The notes under the pieces are model-generated. The model was given only the letters and a program-made list of their open reading frames with translations, searched no databases and was not told where the DNA came from. From assembly GCA_017634385.1 (NCBI GenBank), contig JAGBNN010000012.1:1-54631 (forward strand): 54,631 nucleotides of DNA, given 5' to 3'. The stretch's first letter is position 1. The number at the start of each line of letters is the position of its first letter. The DNA is from Bacilli bacterium. GTDB taxonomy: Bacteria; Bacillota_I; Bacilli_A; RF39; UBA660. Made by a program: the position numbers and the translations under genes. Of the stretch, positions 36,417-44,662 are shown piece after piece.

Positions 36417-37716
36417 TAAATTTTGGTTTTTAGTAAAACAAAGCTTACTTAAAAAGATAAAAACAAAGACATTTATAATTGTTAATATATTAATGTTAAT
36501 CGCGCTTGTCGCACTTATAAATATTGATAAAATAGTGTTACTTTTTGGAGGAAACTTTAATAAGGCAAATAATATAATGGTAGTAGATAATACTAAAGAA
36601 ACATATGATACATTTAAAGATATAATTAATAATACAAGTACTATTATTGATATTGGACTTAATTATAAAGTAAAACTAGTAGATAACGAAAAAAATATTA
36701 AAAAGAAAATTAAAAAAGATGAAGATATAGCAATTATAATAAATAAAGATGAAGAAAATATTATAAGTGCAAAAATGATAACTTATGGATATATAGATTC
36801 AAGTTTATATCAATTAGTAATATCATCAATAGATGAAACAAAACAAAAATTAGCAATACAAAAGTTAAATATAAGTGAAGAAGTATTAGATAAAATAAAT
36901 AGTCCTGTAGATATTGAAAGAGAATATGTACAAAAAGATAAGAATGCTAAAGAAGAAAGTATGAAAAGAATAATGTCACTTATAACACCAATAGTAATAT
37001 TCCCATTTTTCATGTTGATAACTTTAGTAGTACAAATGATAGGAGCAGAAATAAATGAAGAAAAATCAACAAGAAGTATGGAAATAATAATATCAAATGT
37101 ATCTGCTAAAACTCATTTCTTTTCTAAAATATTATCCGCAAATTTATTTGTATTAATTCAGTGTACATTACTCGGAATATATTCTTTAATAGGAACATTA
37201 CTTAGAGGTGGAACAAGCATAAATATGGATACTATAAATAGTGTAGGTAATATGAAAGATGTAACAGATACCGTAGTAGAATCTGGAATGCTTAATAATT
37301 TATCAACAAATATACCTATAGTATTAGTATTAATGATAGTAACATTAATAGGATATTCATTACTCGCAGGAATACTCGCATCAATGACAACTAATATGGA
37401 AGACTTCCAACAACTTCAAACTCCAATGATGGTACTTTTACTTATAGGATTTTATTTATCAATAATGAGTTCATTATTTGATGGATCATTATTTATAAGA
37501 ATAGTATCATATATACCATTTATATCAGCTATTCTTTCACCATCATTATTATTATCTGGAGTAGTAGGAATGAAAGATATATTATTATCAACATTATTAA
37601 TGATATTAGTAATATATTTATTAATTAAATATGGACTTAAAATATATAAAGAAGGTATATTAAATTATTCAAGTAATAAATTATGGAAAAAAATGCTAAA
37701 AGCATTAAAACAATAA
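36409..37716 (+). CDS. ABC transporter permease (NatB/YhaP type)
   Basis: 435 aa. One early membrane helix (about 18-40), a large outer loop (about 45-190), then five or so helices, the ABC-2 permease plan. EINEEKSTRSMEIIISNVSAKTHF is the conserved coupling segment. The start at ATG 36409 follows AGGTGGC and overlaps the ATPase gene by 8 bases; an ATG at 36400 is possible. It forms an exporter with the preceding ATPase. Confidence 0.88.
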   Translation: MTNKFWFLVKQSLLKKIKTKTFIIVNILMLIALVALINIDKIVLLFGGNFNKANNIMVVDNTKETYDTFKDIINNTSTIIDIGLNYKVKLVDNEKNIKKKIKKDEDIAIIINKDEENIISAKMITYGYIDSSLYQLVISSIDETKQKLAIQKLNISEEVLDKINSPVDIEREYVQKDKNAKEESMKRIMSLITPIVIFPFFMLITLVVQMIGAEINEEKSTRSMEIIISNVSAKTHFFSKILSANLFVLIQCTLLGIYSLIGTLLRGGTSINMDTINSVGNMKDVTDTVVESGMLNNLSTNIPIVLVLMIVTLIGYSLLAGILASMTTNMEDFQQLQTPMMVLLLIGFYLSIMSSLFDGSLFIRIVSYIPFISAILSPSLLLSGVVGMKDILLSTLLMILVIYLLIKYGLKIYKEGILNYSSNKLWKKMLKALKQ

Positions 37717-37748
37717 AAAAGAACTTTTCACAAGTTCTTTTATTTTTT
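37717..37748 (+). terminator. terminator of the M16/ABC operon
   Basis: AAAAGAACTT with AAGTTCTTTT, short loop, then T's. It abuts the 3' end of the convergent tRNA gene. Confidence 0.8.
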
Positions 37749-37749
37749 A

Positions 37750-37826
37750 TGGTGTCCCCGGGCAGATTCGAACTGCCGACCTATTGCTTAGGAGGCAATT
37801 GCTCTATCCAACTGAGCTACGAAGAC
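37750..37826 (-). tRNA. tRNA-Arg (anticodon CCT)
   Basis: 77 nt on the minus strand. Acceptor GTCTTCG pairs with CGGGGAC, D-arm GCTCAGTTGGATAGAGC, anticodon arm ATTGC-CTCCTAA-GCAAT with anticodon CCT, and T-arm GGCAG-TTCGAAT-CTGCC. The discriminator A is followed by an encoded CCA. Reads AGG codons. Confidence 0.96.
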
Positions 37827-37872
37827 ATCGCAAATATATTATATCATAAATATTGTTAATAAAGTTTAAATA

Positions 37873-37881
37873 TGTTATAAT
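37873..37881 (+). promoter_or_regulatory. extended -10 promoter of mscL
   Basis: TGTTATAAT 22 bases before the mscL start. Confidence 0.6.
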
Positions 37882-37903
37882 TTCGGTAATAGGAGGAGAA
37901 AAT

Positions 37904-38347
37904 ATGGCTAAGAAAAAAGTTAGTAAAGAAGATTTAAAAAATCTTGGAGGAAAGGGTAAAGGTTTCATTGACGAATTTAAAGCATTTATCTTAAGAGGAA
38001 ATGTTATGGATATGGCTATCGGTGTTATCATAGGTGGTGCATTTTCTAACATAGTAACTGCATTAACAAATGATTTCATTAATCCATTAATTAATGGTAT
38101 TGGAGGAGCAGAAGTAGGTGGAACAATTAAGATATATGGTGGACAAGTTATCAGATATGGTGACTTTATAACATCTGTTATCAACTTCGTTATAATGGCA
38201 TTTGTATTATTTGTATTATTAAAATCAGTAAATAAATTAATGTCAGTTGGTAAGAAAAAAGAAACTGAAGAAACTCCAGAAATAGTTAAATCTGATGAAA
38301 CAATTCTTTTAGAAGAAATTAGAGATTTACTTAAAAAACAAAAATAG
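37904..38347 (+). CDS. mscL: large-conductance mechanosensitive channel MscL
   Basis: 147 aa. FIDEFKAFILRGNVMDMAIGVIIGGAF is the N-terminal amphipathic helix and pore helix of MscL, the second membrane helix is at about 85-105, and a C-terminal helical bundle ends in EEIRDLLKK. It forms a pentamer that opens under osmotic downshock. An N-terminal extension rich in Lys and Gly (about 15 residues) is longer than usual. The start at 37904 follows AGGAGGAGAAAAT. Confidence 0.96.
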   Translation: MAKKKVSKEDLKNLGGKGKGFIDEFKAFILRGNVMDMAIGVIIGGAFSNIVTALTNDFINPLINGIGGAEVGGTIKIYGGQVIRYGDFITSVINFVIMAFVLFVLLKSVNKLMSVGKKKETEETPEIVKSDETILLEEIRDLLKKQK

Positions 38348-38380
38348 TAACTTAAATTATATTTATGAATAAGTTATAGT

Positions 38381-38452
38381 ATGATGAACATTGTTTTACC
38401 ATACATAATACTATTTATAATATTTATATTAATCGCAATAATAAAAAATTAG
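38381..38452 (+). CDS. possible 23-aa hydrophobic peptide
   Basis: A short frame, MMNIVLPYIILFIIFILIAIIKN, forms one membrane-spanning helix with a Lys-Asn end and sits between mscL and a terminator. There is no clear RBS. AT-rich DNA readily produces such frames, so it may be chance. Confidence 0.2.
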   Translation: MMNIVLPYIILFIIFILIAIIKN

Positions 38453-38472
38453 ATATAAATCTAATTTTTTTT
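38446..38472 (+). terminator. terminator after mscL
   Basis: AAATTAGAT with ATCTAATTT, loop ATAA, then T's. Confidence 0.8.
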
Positions 38473-38473
38473 A

Positions 38474-38482
38474 TGATATAAT
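38474..38482 (+). promoter_or_regulatory. extended -10 promoter of the HdeD-like gene
   Basis: TGATATAAT right behind the terminator T-tract and 22 bases before the start codon. Confidence 0.65.
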
Positions 38483-38504
38483 ATTTTAGAAGGGTAGTGA
38501 ATTT

Positions 38505-39074
38505 ATGTTAAAAAGAATATATAGAGCATCTATAATAACAATTATATTATTATTTGCATTTGGACTTGTATTAATATTTAATTCAGAAGGATTTATAAAA
38601 TCAATATCAACTATAATAGGAATAATATTACTTGTAATTGGAATACTTCCAGTAGTAGATTTCTTTAGGTATAGAAGAGATACTGCAATATCAGGAATAA
38701 GTTTAATATCAGGAATATTTTCAATAGTATGTGGACTTATGTTTTTATTAAATGAAAATATGTTAATGATTTTAATACCTGTATTTATAGGAGTATGGAT
38801 GATAATTAATGGAATAAATAAATTTCAATTTGCATTTCAATTAAAAGATCAAGAAGAAAAATCATGGATAATAACATTTATATTTTCAATAATAATAATT
38901 GTATGTGGAGCGTATTTTATTTTAAATCCAATTAGAGGAGCTAAATTAGTATCACAAACACTTGGAATTATTATTTGTATCTATGCAGTATTAGATATAA
39001 TTGATTGCATATTAATAAAATTAAAATATAAAGAAATAACAACAGAAATAACTAAAGTAATTGATGAACAATAA
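38505..39074 (+). CDS. HdeD/DUF308 family membrane protein
   Basis: 189 aa, six membrane helices in three hairpins with the internal repeat of the DUF308 (HdeD) family, for example IPVFIGVWMIINGINKFQFAF. HdeD is linked to acid resistance in enterobacteria; the role in Firmicutes is unknown. Start follows AAGGGTAGTGA. Alone between terminators. Confidence 0.8.
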   Translation: MLKRIYRASIITIILLFAFGLVLIFNSEGFIKSISTIIGIILLVIGILPVVDFFRYRRDTAISGISLISGIFSIVCGLMFLLNENMLMILIPVFIGVWMIINGINKFQFAFQLKDQEEKSWIITFIFSIIIIVCGAYFILNPIRGAKLVSQTLGIIICIYAVLDIIDCILIKLKYKEITTEITKVIDEQ

Positions 39075-39101
39075 ACTAATGAATCAAATCATTAGTTTTT
39101 T
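39073..39101 (+). terminator. terminator after the HdeD-like gene
   Basis: AAACTAATGA with TCATTAGTTT, 6-nt loop, then T's. Confidence 0.8.
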
Positions 39102-39123
39102 AATTGTATATTAAAAAAATAAA

Positions 39124-39132
39124 TGTTATAAT
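39124..39132 (+). promoter_or_regulatory. extended -10 promoter for the 39158 gene pair
   Basis: TGTTATAAT 25 bases before the start codon. Confidence 0.55.
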
Positions 39133-39157
39133 AAAGTATAGAATAGGAGGAGTATAT

Positions 39158-39877
39158 ATGATATTTGATATTAAAGATTTAATAAATAAAATATTAGAAT
39201 TAAATCCAAATTCTCAAATAAAAGAAGATATAAGTACACCTCCAAAAAGTGATGCAGATGCAAGAGTAACAATAGTATCAAACATAAATGAATTAAAGTT
39301 ACCTGGTGGATTTTATATAGATGGAAATACTATAACAAATAAAATAGTAGAAAATATTCCATATATTACACTTGAAGTAGTAACTATAAAAAAAGCAAAA
39401 ACAATAGAAGAATATATTGATGAAGAAGTAAGAAAATTAAATGAACAATATCCAAATATAGTAAATGATGAACAAAAAGAAAGTGCAAAAGAAATATTCA
39501 AAAATTCTACACAAAGTTTAGAAGAACAAGAAAAAGAAGTAGATTTGATTGTACAAAAAACAACTATAGACTATTTAGAAAAATTCTCAGGTGCAAATAT
39601 ACCAAAAGAACCTAAAATGACTAGCGCAAGACAATCACAAAAAGAAGAACATAAAAATCAAAAATTAGTTTTATTGCCAAACGAAAAAAGAATATATGAA
39701 GTATTAAAAGTAAAAAAGAAAATTCAAAAACAAAAGGTAAAAAAAGTAGTTAAGAAGCCAAAAAAACAAAAGGCACCATCAAAAATTCTTTCATCAAAAG
39801 GATTTACCAATGTAATGTATATATCAGTAGTAGTTATAATAATACTAGTAGTATATATAATTATTATGGAGGTATAA
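39158..39877 (+). CDS. tail-anchored protein of unknown function
   Basis: 239 aa. A mixed soluble domain (about 1-140) is followed by a very Lys-rich region (about 185-210) and one membrane helix at the extreme C-terminus (about 218-237). This gives a C-tail-anchored layout with the bulk inside the cell. The start at 39158 follows AGGAGGAGTATAT; an upstream ATG at 39104 overlaps the promoter. The next gene starts 1 base after its stop. No domain recognised. Confidence 0.65.
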   Translation: MIFDIKDLINKILELNPNSQIKEDISTPPKSDADARVTIVSNINELKLPGGFYIDGNTITNKIVENIPYITLEVVTIKKAKTIEEYIDEEVRKLNEQYPNIVNDEQKESAKEIFKNSTQSLEEQEKEVDLIVQKTTIDYLEKFSGANIPKEPKMTSARQSQKEEHKNQKLVLLPNEKRIYEVLKVKKKIQKQKVKKVVKKPKKQKAPSKILSSKGFTNVMYISVVVIIILVVYIIIMEV

Positions 39878-39878
39878 T

Positions 39879-40451
39879 ATGAACGAATATATAAGTAATT
39901 ATGAAAATAGTGATCTTTCAGAAAAAATAAAAAATAAAAGAATATTAATAATAAATACTAAATTAAAACAAGATGAAATATTAAAAAAAATAGAATTATT
40001 AAAAAAATTATTCATAGATGAATTTAATAAAAGTGATATAGATTATGAATTAGAACCAAATTTAAATCATATGATGATATTATTAAAAGGAAGCATATTG
40101 GATAATGATTATTGCAAAAAAATAAATAAAGCTTTTTCAATAAATGAAATTGAAAATAATCTTAATAAAGAAAATACGGAAGAAATCGATATAGGCTATT
40201 TAAAAGAATATATTAAATTGTATAAAATATTAGATGAAATTAATGAAATGTATTTAGATTTAAGAAGTATTTTATTTAATACAATAAGTTTAGTCTTTGA
40301 TAAAGATCCTGAAGAGAGCAATATAGACGATTTAATAAAAGAGGAATTAACATCACTTGTAGAAAATGAAACTTTAGATGAGACAACATATAATATATTA
40401 TCTGAATTTATGAAATTCTTCTTAGAAGAAAAGGCAATTATGTTAATGTAA
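39879..40451 (+). CDS. helical soluble protein of unknown function
   Basis: 190 aa, mostly helical, acidic, with no signal or membrane segment. Coupled to the tail-anchored gene before it (RBS GGAGGTATAAT lies in that gene's end), so the two products probably work together. No family recognised. Confidence 0.65.
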   Translation: MNEYISNYENSDLSEKIKNKRILIINTKLKQDEILKKIELLKKLFIDEFNKSDIDYELEPNLNHMMILLKGSILDNDYCKKINKAFSINEIENNLNKENTEEIDIGYLKEYIKLYKILDEINEMYLDLRSILFNTISLVFDKDPEESNIDDLIKEELTSLVENETLDETTYNILSEFMKFFLEEKAIMLM

Positions 40452-40452
40452 A

Positions 40453-40483
40453 AAACTGATAGACACTATCAGTTTAATTTTTT
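40453..40483 (+). terminator. terminator before the hsp20 promoter region
   Basis: AAACTGATAG with CTATCAGTTT, 3-nt loop, then AATTTTTT. Confidence 0.8.
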
Positions 40484-40491
40484 AAAATAAA

Positions 40492-40518
40492 TTAGCACTC
40501 ACTATTGACAAGTGCTAA
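40492..40518 (+). promoter_or_regulatory. CIRCE element (HrcA operator)
   Basis: TTAGCACTC, 9 bases, AAGTGCTAA. This matches the CIRCE inverted repeat TTAGCACTC-N9-GAGTGCTAA with one change. HrcA bound here would repress the small heat-shock gene until stress. It lies about 90 bases before the start codon. Confidence 0.92.
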
Positions 40519-40609
40519 AATAAGTGGTAATATTAAATTGTCAAAAGATAATTGACATAAAATGTATTATTAAAAAATTATGGTACATAATATAAAAGGA
40601 GATGATTGT

Positions 40610-40990
40610 ATGTTACCAGATAGATTATTTGATGATATGTTTGAATTAGGAGTAAGACCACCTAAAGATAAAATGGAATGTGATATATATGAAAAAGATG
40701 GTAAATATTTTGTAGAAGCTACAGTAGCTGGTTTCAATAAAGAAGATATAAAAGTAGAAGCAGAAGACGGAAGTATAATTATTACTGCTGAACAAAATGA
40801 AGATGAAAAAGATGATGATAAAAAATATCTAAGAAGAGAAAGACATTTTCATTCTAAACATCAAAGAGCATTTTATTTAGGCGATATAGATGAAGAAAAT
40901 ATAAAGGCATCATTTGATAATGGTGTATTAAAAATAGAAGTTCCTAAAAAAGAAGTAGAATCAAACAAAAAAGTTATTGATATTGAATAA
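40610..40990 (+). CDS. small heat-shock protein, Hsp20 family
   Basis: 126 aa. The alpha-crystallin domain runs from about residue 25: ECDIYEKDGKYFVEATVAGFNKEDIKV, the loop with RRERHF, and the end NGVLKIEVPKK. It binds unfolding proteins during heat stress. N-terminal arm short (PDRLFDDMFEL). The start at 40610 follows AAAGGAGATGATTGT. Control by CIRCE, rather than by sigma-B or CtsR alone, is indicated by the upstream operator. Confidence 0.93.
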   Translation: MLPDRLFDDMFELGVRPPKDKMECDIYEKDGKYFVEATVAGFNKEDIKVEAEDGSIIITAEQNEDEKDDDKKYLRRERHFHSKHQRAFYLGDIDEENIKASFDNGVLKIEVPKKEVESNKKVIDIE

Positions 40991-40994
40991 AATA

Positions 40995-41020
40995 AAAAAG
41001 TTTCATTTGAAACTTTTTTT
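40995..41020. terminator. bidirectional terminator between hsp20 and the UPF0316 gene
   Basis: AAAAAGTTTCA with TGAAACTTTTT and a 2-nt loop, symmetric, overlapping the end of the minus-strand gene. Confidence 0.8.
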
Positions 41021-41537
41021 ATTTACCAAAATATCCGTTTAAATTTTCTTTACTTTCAGTAACAGTAATAAATGCATTTTTATCAACATTCGTAACCAAT
41101 GCTTTAAATTCATCTAATTTTTTATTATCAACTTGTGCACCAATTAAATAACTAGTATCTTCTTCATGAATTCCTTTACATTCAACATAAGTAGCAGAAA
41201 AACCAGAAGCTTTAATTGCACTAATTACTTTGTTATCTTTATTCTTAGTTATAACTTGAACACCAACTGTACCACTTATAACTCTCTTAGCAAGATTACT
41301 ACCAGTAAATGTACCAGCAGCATATCCACCAGCATAAGATAATGCTATCCAAATACTTTTTATATCAGTATTAAGAGCTTCTCTAACAACAATGAACCAA
41401 ATAAATACATCGATGAATCCAATAATTGTAGCTAAGTTTCTTTTTCCTTTTACTAAAAGCATTGTTTGAAGTGTAGACAAAGTTACGTCTATAAGTCTTC
41501 CACAAAAAATTTTAACGCATAAATATAATAATTCCAT
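41019..41537 (-). CDS. UPF0316 (DUF5698/DUF2179) membrane protein
   Basis: 172 aa. Three membrane helices in the first 95 residues (around DVTLSTLQTMLLVKGKRNLA) are followed by a soluble DUF2179-like C-terminal domain with SAIKASGFSATYVECKG. Matches the YebE-type UPF0316 family, which may bind a small ligand through the C-terminal domain; function unknown. RBS AAGGAAGTGCGTT on the minus strand. Confidence 0.85.
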   Translation of the reverse strand: MELLYLCVKIFCGRLIDVTLSTLQTMLLVKGKRNLATIIGFIDVFIWFIVVREALNTDIKSIWIALSYAGGYAAGTFTGSNLAKRVISGTVGVQVITKNKDNKVISAIKASGFSATYVECKGIHEEDTSYLIGAQVDNKKLDEFKALVTNVDKNAFITVTESKENLNGYFGK

Positions 41538-41649
41538 AACGCACTTCCTTTATCATAATAATTTTATAATATAAAAAATAATAAGTAAATAAAAAGATGA
41601 AAAAATTTACATTTTTTGTAAATATGTTAAAATATATTTGGTGATGTAT

Positions 41650-42468
41650 ATGATAGTTATAAAAAATACAGATATAAATTTAAAAGATACAATAACATGT
41701 GGACAAATATTTAGGTATACAGAAGAAAAAGATAATTCATATACAGTAATACTTTCTGATAGAGTAGTAAATCTAAAAAAAGAAAATAATGATCTAATAG
41801 TATTATCAAATAAAGAAGAAAATTTAAAAAAGGTAATAGAAGATTATCTAGATTTAAATAGAGATTATAATAAATTAAATGATGAAATATTAAAGAAAGA
41901 TGATTCATTAAAAGATATAATAAATAGTTGCAAAGGACTTAAAATGATACATCAACCAAAATTTGAATGTTCAATAAGTTATATATTATCTCAAAATAAT
42001 AGAGTTCCTCAAATAGCAAAAGCACTTAATAATATATCAGAAAAATATGGAGAAAAAGTAGAATTTAATAATAATACTTATTATTTATTTCCAAGTATAG
42101 ATAAATTAAAAGATGCAACTATAGAAGATTTTAGAAATTTAAAGACTGGTTTTAGAGATAAGTATTTATATAATTTTATACATGAAAACATTGATTTAGA
42201 ATCAATAGATAAAATGAATACAGAAGATGCATTAAAATATCTTATTAGTATAAAAGGTATAGGAGAAAAAGTAGCTTCTTGTATATTAATATTTGCTTAT
42301 AGTAGATTTGATGTTTTTCCAATAGATACATGGGTAAAAAAATTTATGAGAGAAAAATATAATTTAGAAAGTATTAAAGATATACGAGATTATACTAAGG
42401 ATAAATATAATCAATATTGTGGACTTGTTATACAATATATATTTAATTACAAAAGAAATAAAGATTAA
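41650..42468 (+). CDS. 8-oxoguanine DNA glycosylase, OGG1 type
   Basis: 272 aa. An N-terminal OGG domain is followed by the HhH-GPD domain, with IHQPKFECSISYILSQNN, the hairpin IKGIGEKVASCILIF carrying catalytic Lys207, and Asp226 in FPIDTW. It removes oxidised guanine and nicks the strand (bifunctional). The start at ATG 41650 follows TTGGTGATGTAT. Its 3' end overlaps gerAB by 4 bases in the convergent orientation. Confidence 0.9.
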   Translation: MIVIKNTDINLKDTITCGQIFRYTEEKDNSYTVILSDRVVNLKKENNDLIVLSNKEENLKKVIEDYLDLNRDYNKLNDEILKKDDSLKDIINSCKGLKMIHQPKFECSISYILSQNNRVPQIAKALNNISEKYGEKVEFNNNTYYLFPSIDKLKDATIEDFRNLKTGFRDKYLYNFIHENIDLESIDKMNTEDALKYLISIKGIGEKVASCILIFAYSRFDVFPIDTWVKKFMREKYNLESIKDIRDYTKDKYNQYCGLVIQYIFNYKRNKD

Positions 42469-42482
42469 ACTTTATTTCTTTT
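42451..42482. terminator. bidirectional terminator inside two overlapping gene ends
   Basis: AAAAGAAATAAAG (42451-42463) with CTTTATTTCTTTT (42470-42482). The stem lies in the last codons of both the glycosylase gene and gerAB. Confidence 0.8.
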
Positions 42483-43535
42483 TATTTTTATATTTGAAAT
42501 TAATATAAGTATAAATATTGGAATAAAATAAATATAAATAAAATAATGTTTTACAATTTCATATCCCATAGTAGTATTCTTAAATATAAATAATGATGCA
42601 ATAAAACAAATGATAATTATAAAATGTATTATATTTTTCAATCCTGTATGAATTAAATATTCTTTTATAAATTTAAGACAAATAACATTAGATATAAATA
42701 AACAATATAAAAATTGTATAGTCGCAATATTTTCAATATGTTGAATAAAATCAAAATAATTAATTTTTTTCATTAAAGAATATTCAGGATAAGAAAATAT
42801 TTTAGATAATTCGATACCAAAAATACCAATAATAAATATAAAAATACATAAATAATTTAAAGTACTTAATAAAGAAAATTTGAATATAGATTGATCTAAT
42901 AATTTATTATTTTCAATAGTATTTTTTGGAGTCATAAGTATCATAAAAATAGGTGTAATAAAATAACTCGTAAATACCAATGCATTTTTAATTACAATAA
43001 AGAAAGATGTATTAAAGTATGGCTTAAAATTATTTAATTCAATAAATTTAACTAAATTAGTAGCAGAAAATAAAATCATAATAACACTTATTACAAATAA
43101 AGAAAAAGATACTTTAGAAATAGATTTCATATCTAAATTAGCACACCAAATAGTAGGTATAAGAAACAAAATTAAAATTATATAATTAGGTGTATTATCA
43201 AGATATTTATTTTGTACATATGCATTAACATCCCATAATAAATATATGAATAAAAATGTAATCAAAATAAAGATAACGAAATTTATAATAGATCCAATTG
43301 ATTTCCCATATATAACTTCTATTTTTTTAAATAAATCTAAATCTTTTTTATAATTAAATAATCTCATAAGAAAGAAAAGAATAATTATAGAAAAAATACT
43401 TCCAAGAAGTATGGAATATATACTTGAATTTCCAGCTGAATTTAATATTTGAGTACTTCCAACTTTTATAAACATTGCTTGACTAATAAAATATATAACA
43501 GAAGCAAAACCTTTATCACTAATTTTTGTATTCAT
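42465..43535 (-). CDS. gerAB: spore germination protein, GerAB type permease
   Basis: 356 aa, about ten membrane helices, the amino acid permease-like B subunit of a germinant receptor in the spore inner membrane. The opening KGFASVIYFISQAMFIKVG and the SIFKFSLLST segment fit the endospore germination permease family. Last gene of the minus-strand operon A-C-B, overlapping gerAC by 17 bases. Confidence 0.88.
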   Translation of the reverse strand: MNTKISDKGFASVIYFISQAMFIKVGSTQILNSAGNSSIYSILLGSIFSIIILFFLMRLFNYKKDLDLFKKIEVIYGKSIGSIINFVIFILITFLFIYLLWDVNAYVQNKYLDNTPNYIILILFLIPTIWCANLDMKSISKVSFSLFVISVIMILFSATNLVKFIELNNFKPYFNTSFFIVIKNALVFTSYFITPIFMILMTPKNTIENNKLLDQSIFKFSLLSTLNYLCIFIFIIGIFGIELSKIFSYPEYSLMKKINYFDFIQHIENIATIQFLYCLFISNVICLKFIKEYLIHTGLKNIIHFIIIICFIASLFIFKNTTMGYEIVKHYFIYIYFIPIFILILISNIKIKRNKV

Positions 43536-44661
43536 GTTTTTCTCCTTTACTAGAATTTCTTATATCTCCATTTCTAGATATATTTACTTTTATATTCGTT
43601 TTTATTTTATAATCTTCATCTTTATATTGTGGATAATTTAAATAAATAATTCTTTTAAGACCAAGAAATTCACTTTTAGATTTAACATCTAAAACATCAT
43701 TTATATATTTTTTTATTTTTCTTTCAGATTCTCTTTCTAAAAAATTAATAGTTTTTTCATTATCTAAATCTTTTTTGCAATTATATTCATTTATAGTAGC
43801 ATTACTTTTAATATTAAAAGTAATAACATAATAATTATCTTTTTTTACAACTTTATTTTTAGTTTTACTACTTAAAACTGAAATAGAAGAGTAATTATTA
43901 CCGCATTTTATTGGTATTATCATTTGATTAATATTATCTTTAATAAAATTATATCCAATAGTCTCATTATCATTTAAATACTTTTCAAATTTTCCATTAT
44001 TCGTAATAGCTATATTATCTAATACAATTTTTGAATTTGAATATGTAGTTTCTTTATTACTTGTTTTAGTAGAATTATCATTATAATTTTTTACTCTAAT
44101 AACAGATATTACAGGATCAATATAATCTTTTAAATAATAAGATACAAATTCATCAAGTTTAGAAGAATAAGTAAGCGCACTTTGCAAATCAGATGAATCA
44201 ATAGTATTTTTTACATAATCAGCAGGAATACTTTCAGAAGATGTTATCATCTTAATAACTTTATTTGCTTCTATATCTTTAGAGATAGTAATTGTAAATT
44301 CATCTTTTATTTCAGGTAGCCTTTGAAATAAGTCAATAATATTTATTATAGAATCTTTAGCAACATCTTCAGATATAACTAATTTATTTAAATGTCCACC
44401 ATATAATTTTTTATCTGATTTCATAGTCATTTTTCTAAGAGCTTCTTCAATAGTTTTTCCTTTTGCTTCATAAACAGTAACATTACTAGAACTAGTATCC
44501 TCTTTATTTTTAATGTTAATAACCTGTGCTCCAACTAAATATTCATTATTAGATTTATCAATAGAAACAGAAGATACAATAGCAAGTTTATTTAATTCTT
44601 TATAGTTATAACAACCACTAAGTAAAAATACAATTATAAAAATAATAATTACTCTTTTCAT
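43519..44661 (-). CDS. gerAC: spore germination lipoprotein, GerAC type
   Basis: 380 aa. Lipobox LLSGC (Cys near 17) is followed by the Ger(x)C domains. YKELNKLAIVSSVSIDKS and the EEALRKMTMKSDKKLYGGHL segment match the family. It is the lipoprotein subunit needed for receptor function. It lies one base after gerAA, with the RBS TAGGAGGTAAC overlapping the gerAA stop. Confidence 0.92.
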   Translation of the reverse strand: MKRVIIIFIIVFLLSGCYNYKELNKLAIVSSVSIDKSNNEYLVGAQVINIKNKEDTSSSNVTVYEAKGKTIEEALRKMTMKSDKKLYGGHLNKLVISEDVAKDSIINIIDLFQRLPEIKDEFTITISKDIEANKVIKMITSSESIPADYVKNTIDSSDLQSALTYSSKLDEFVSYYLKDYIDPVISVIRVKNYNDNSTKTSNKETTYSNSKIVLDNIAITNNGKFEKYLNDNETIGYNFIKDNINQMIIPIKCGNNYSSISVLSSKTKNKVVKKDNYYVITFNIKSNATINEYNCKKDLDNEKTINFLERESERKIKKYINDVLDVKSKSEFLGLKRIIYLNYPQYKDEDYKIKTNIKVNISRNGDIRNSSKGEKHEYKN

Positions 44662-44662
44662 G

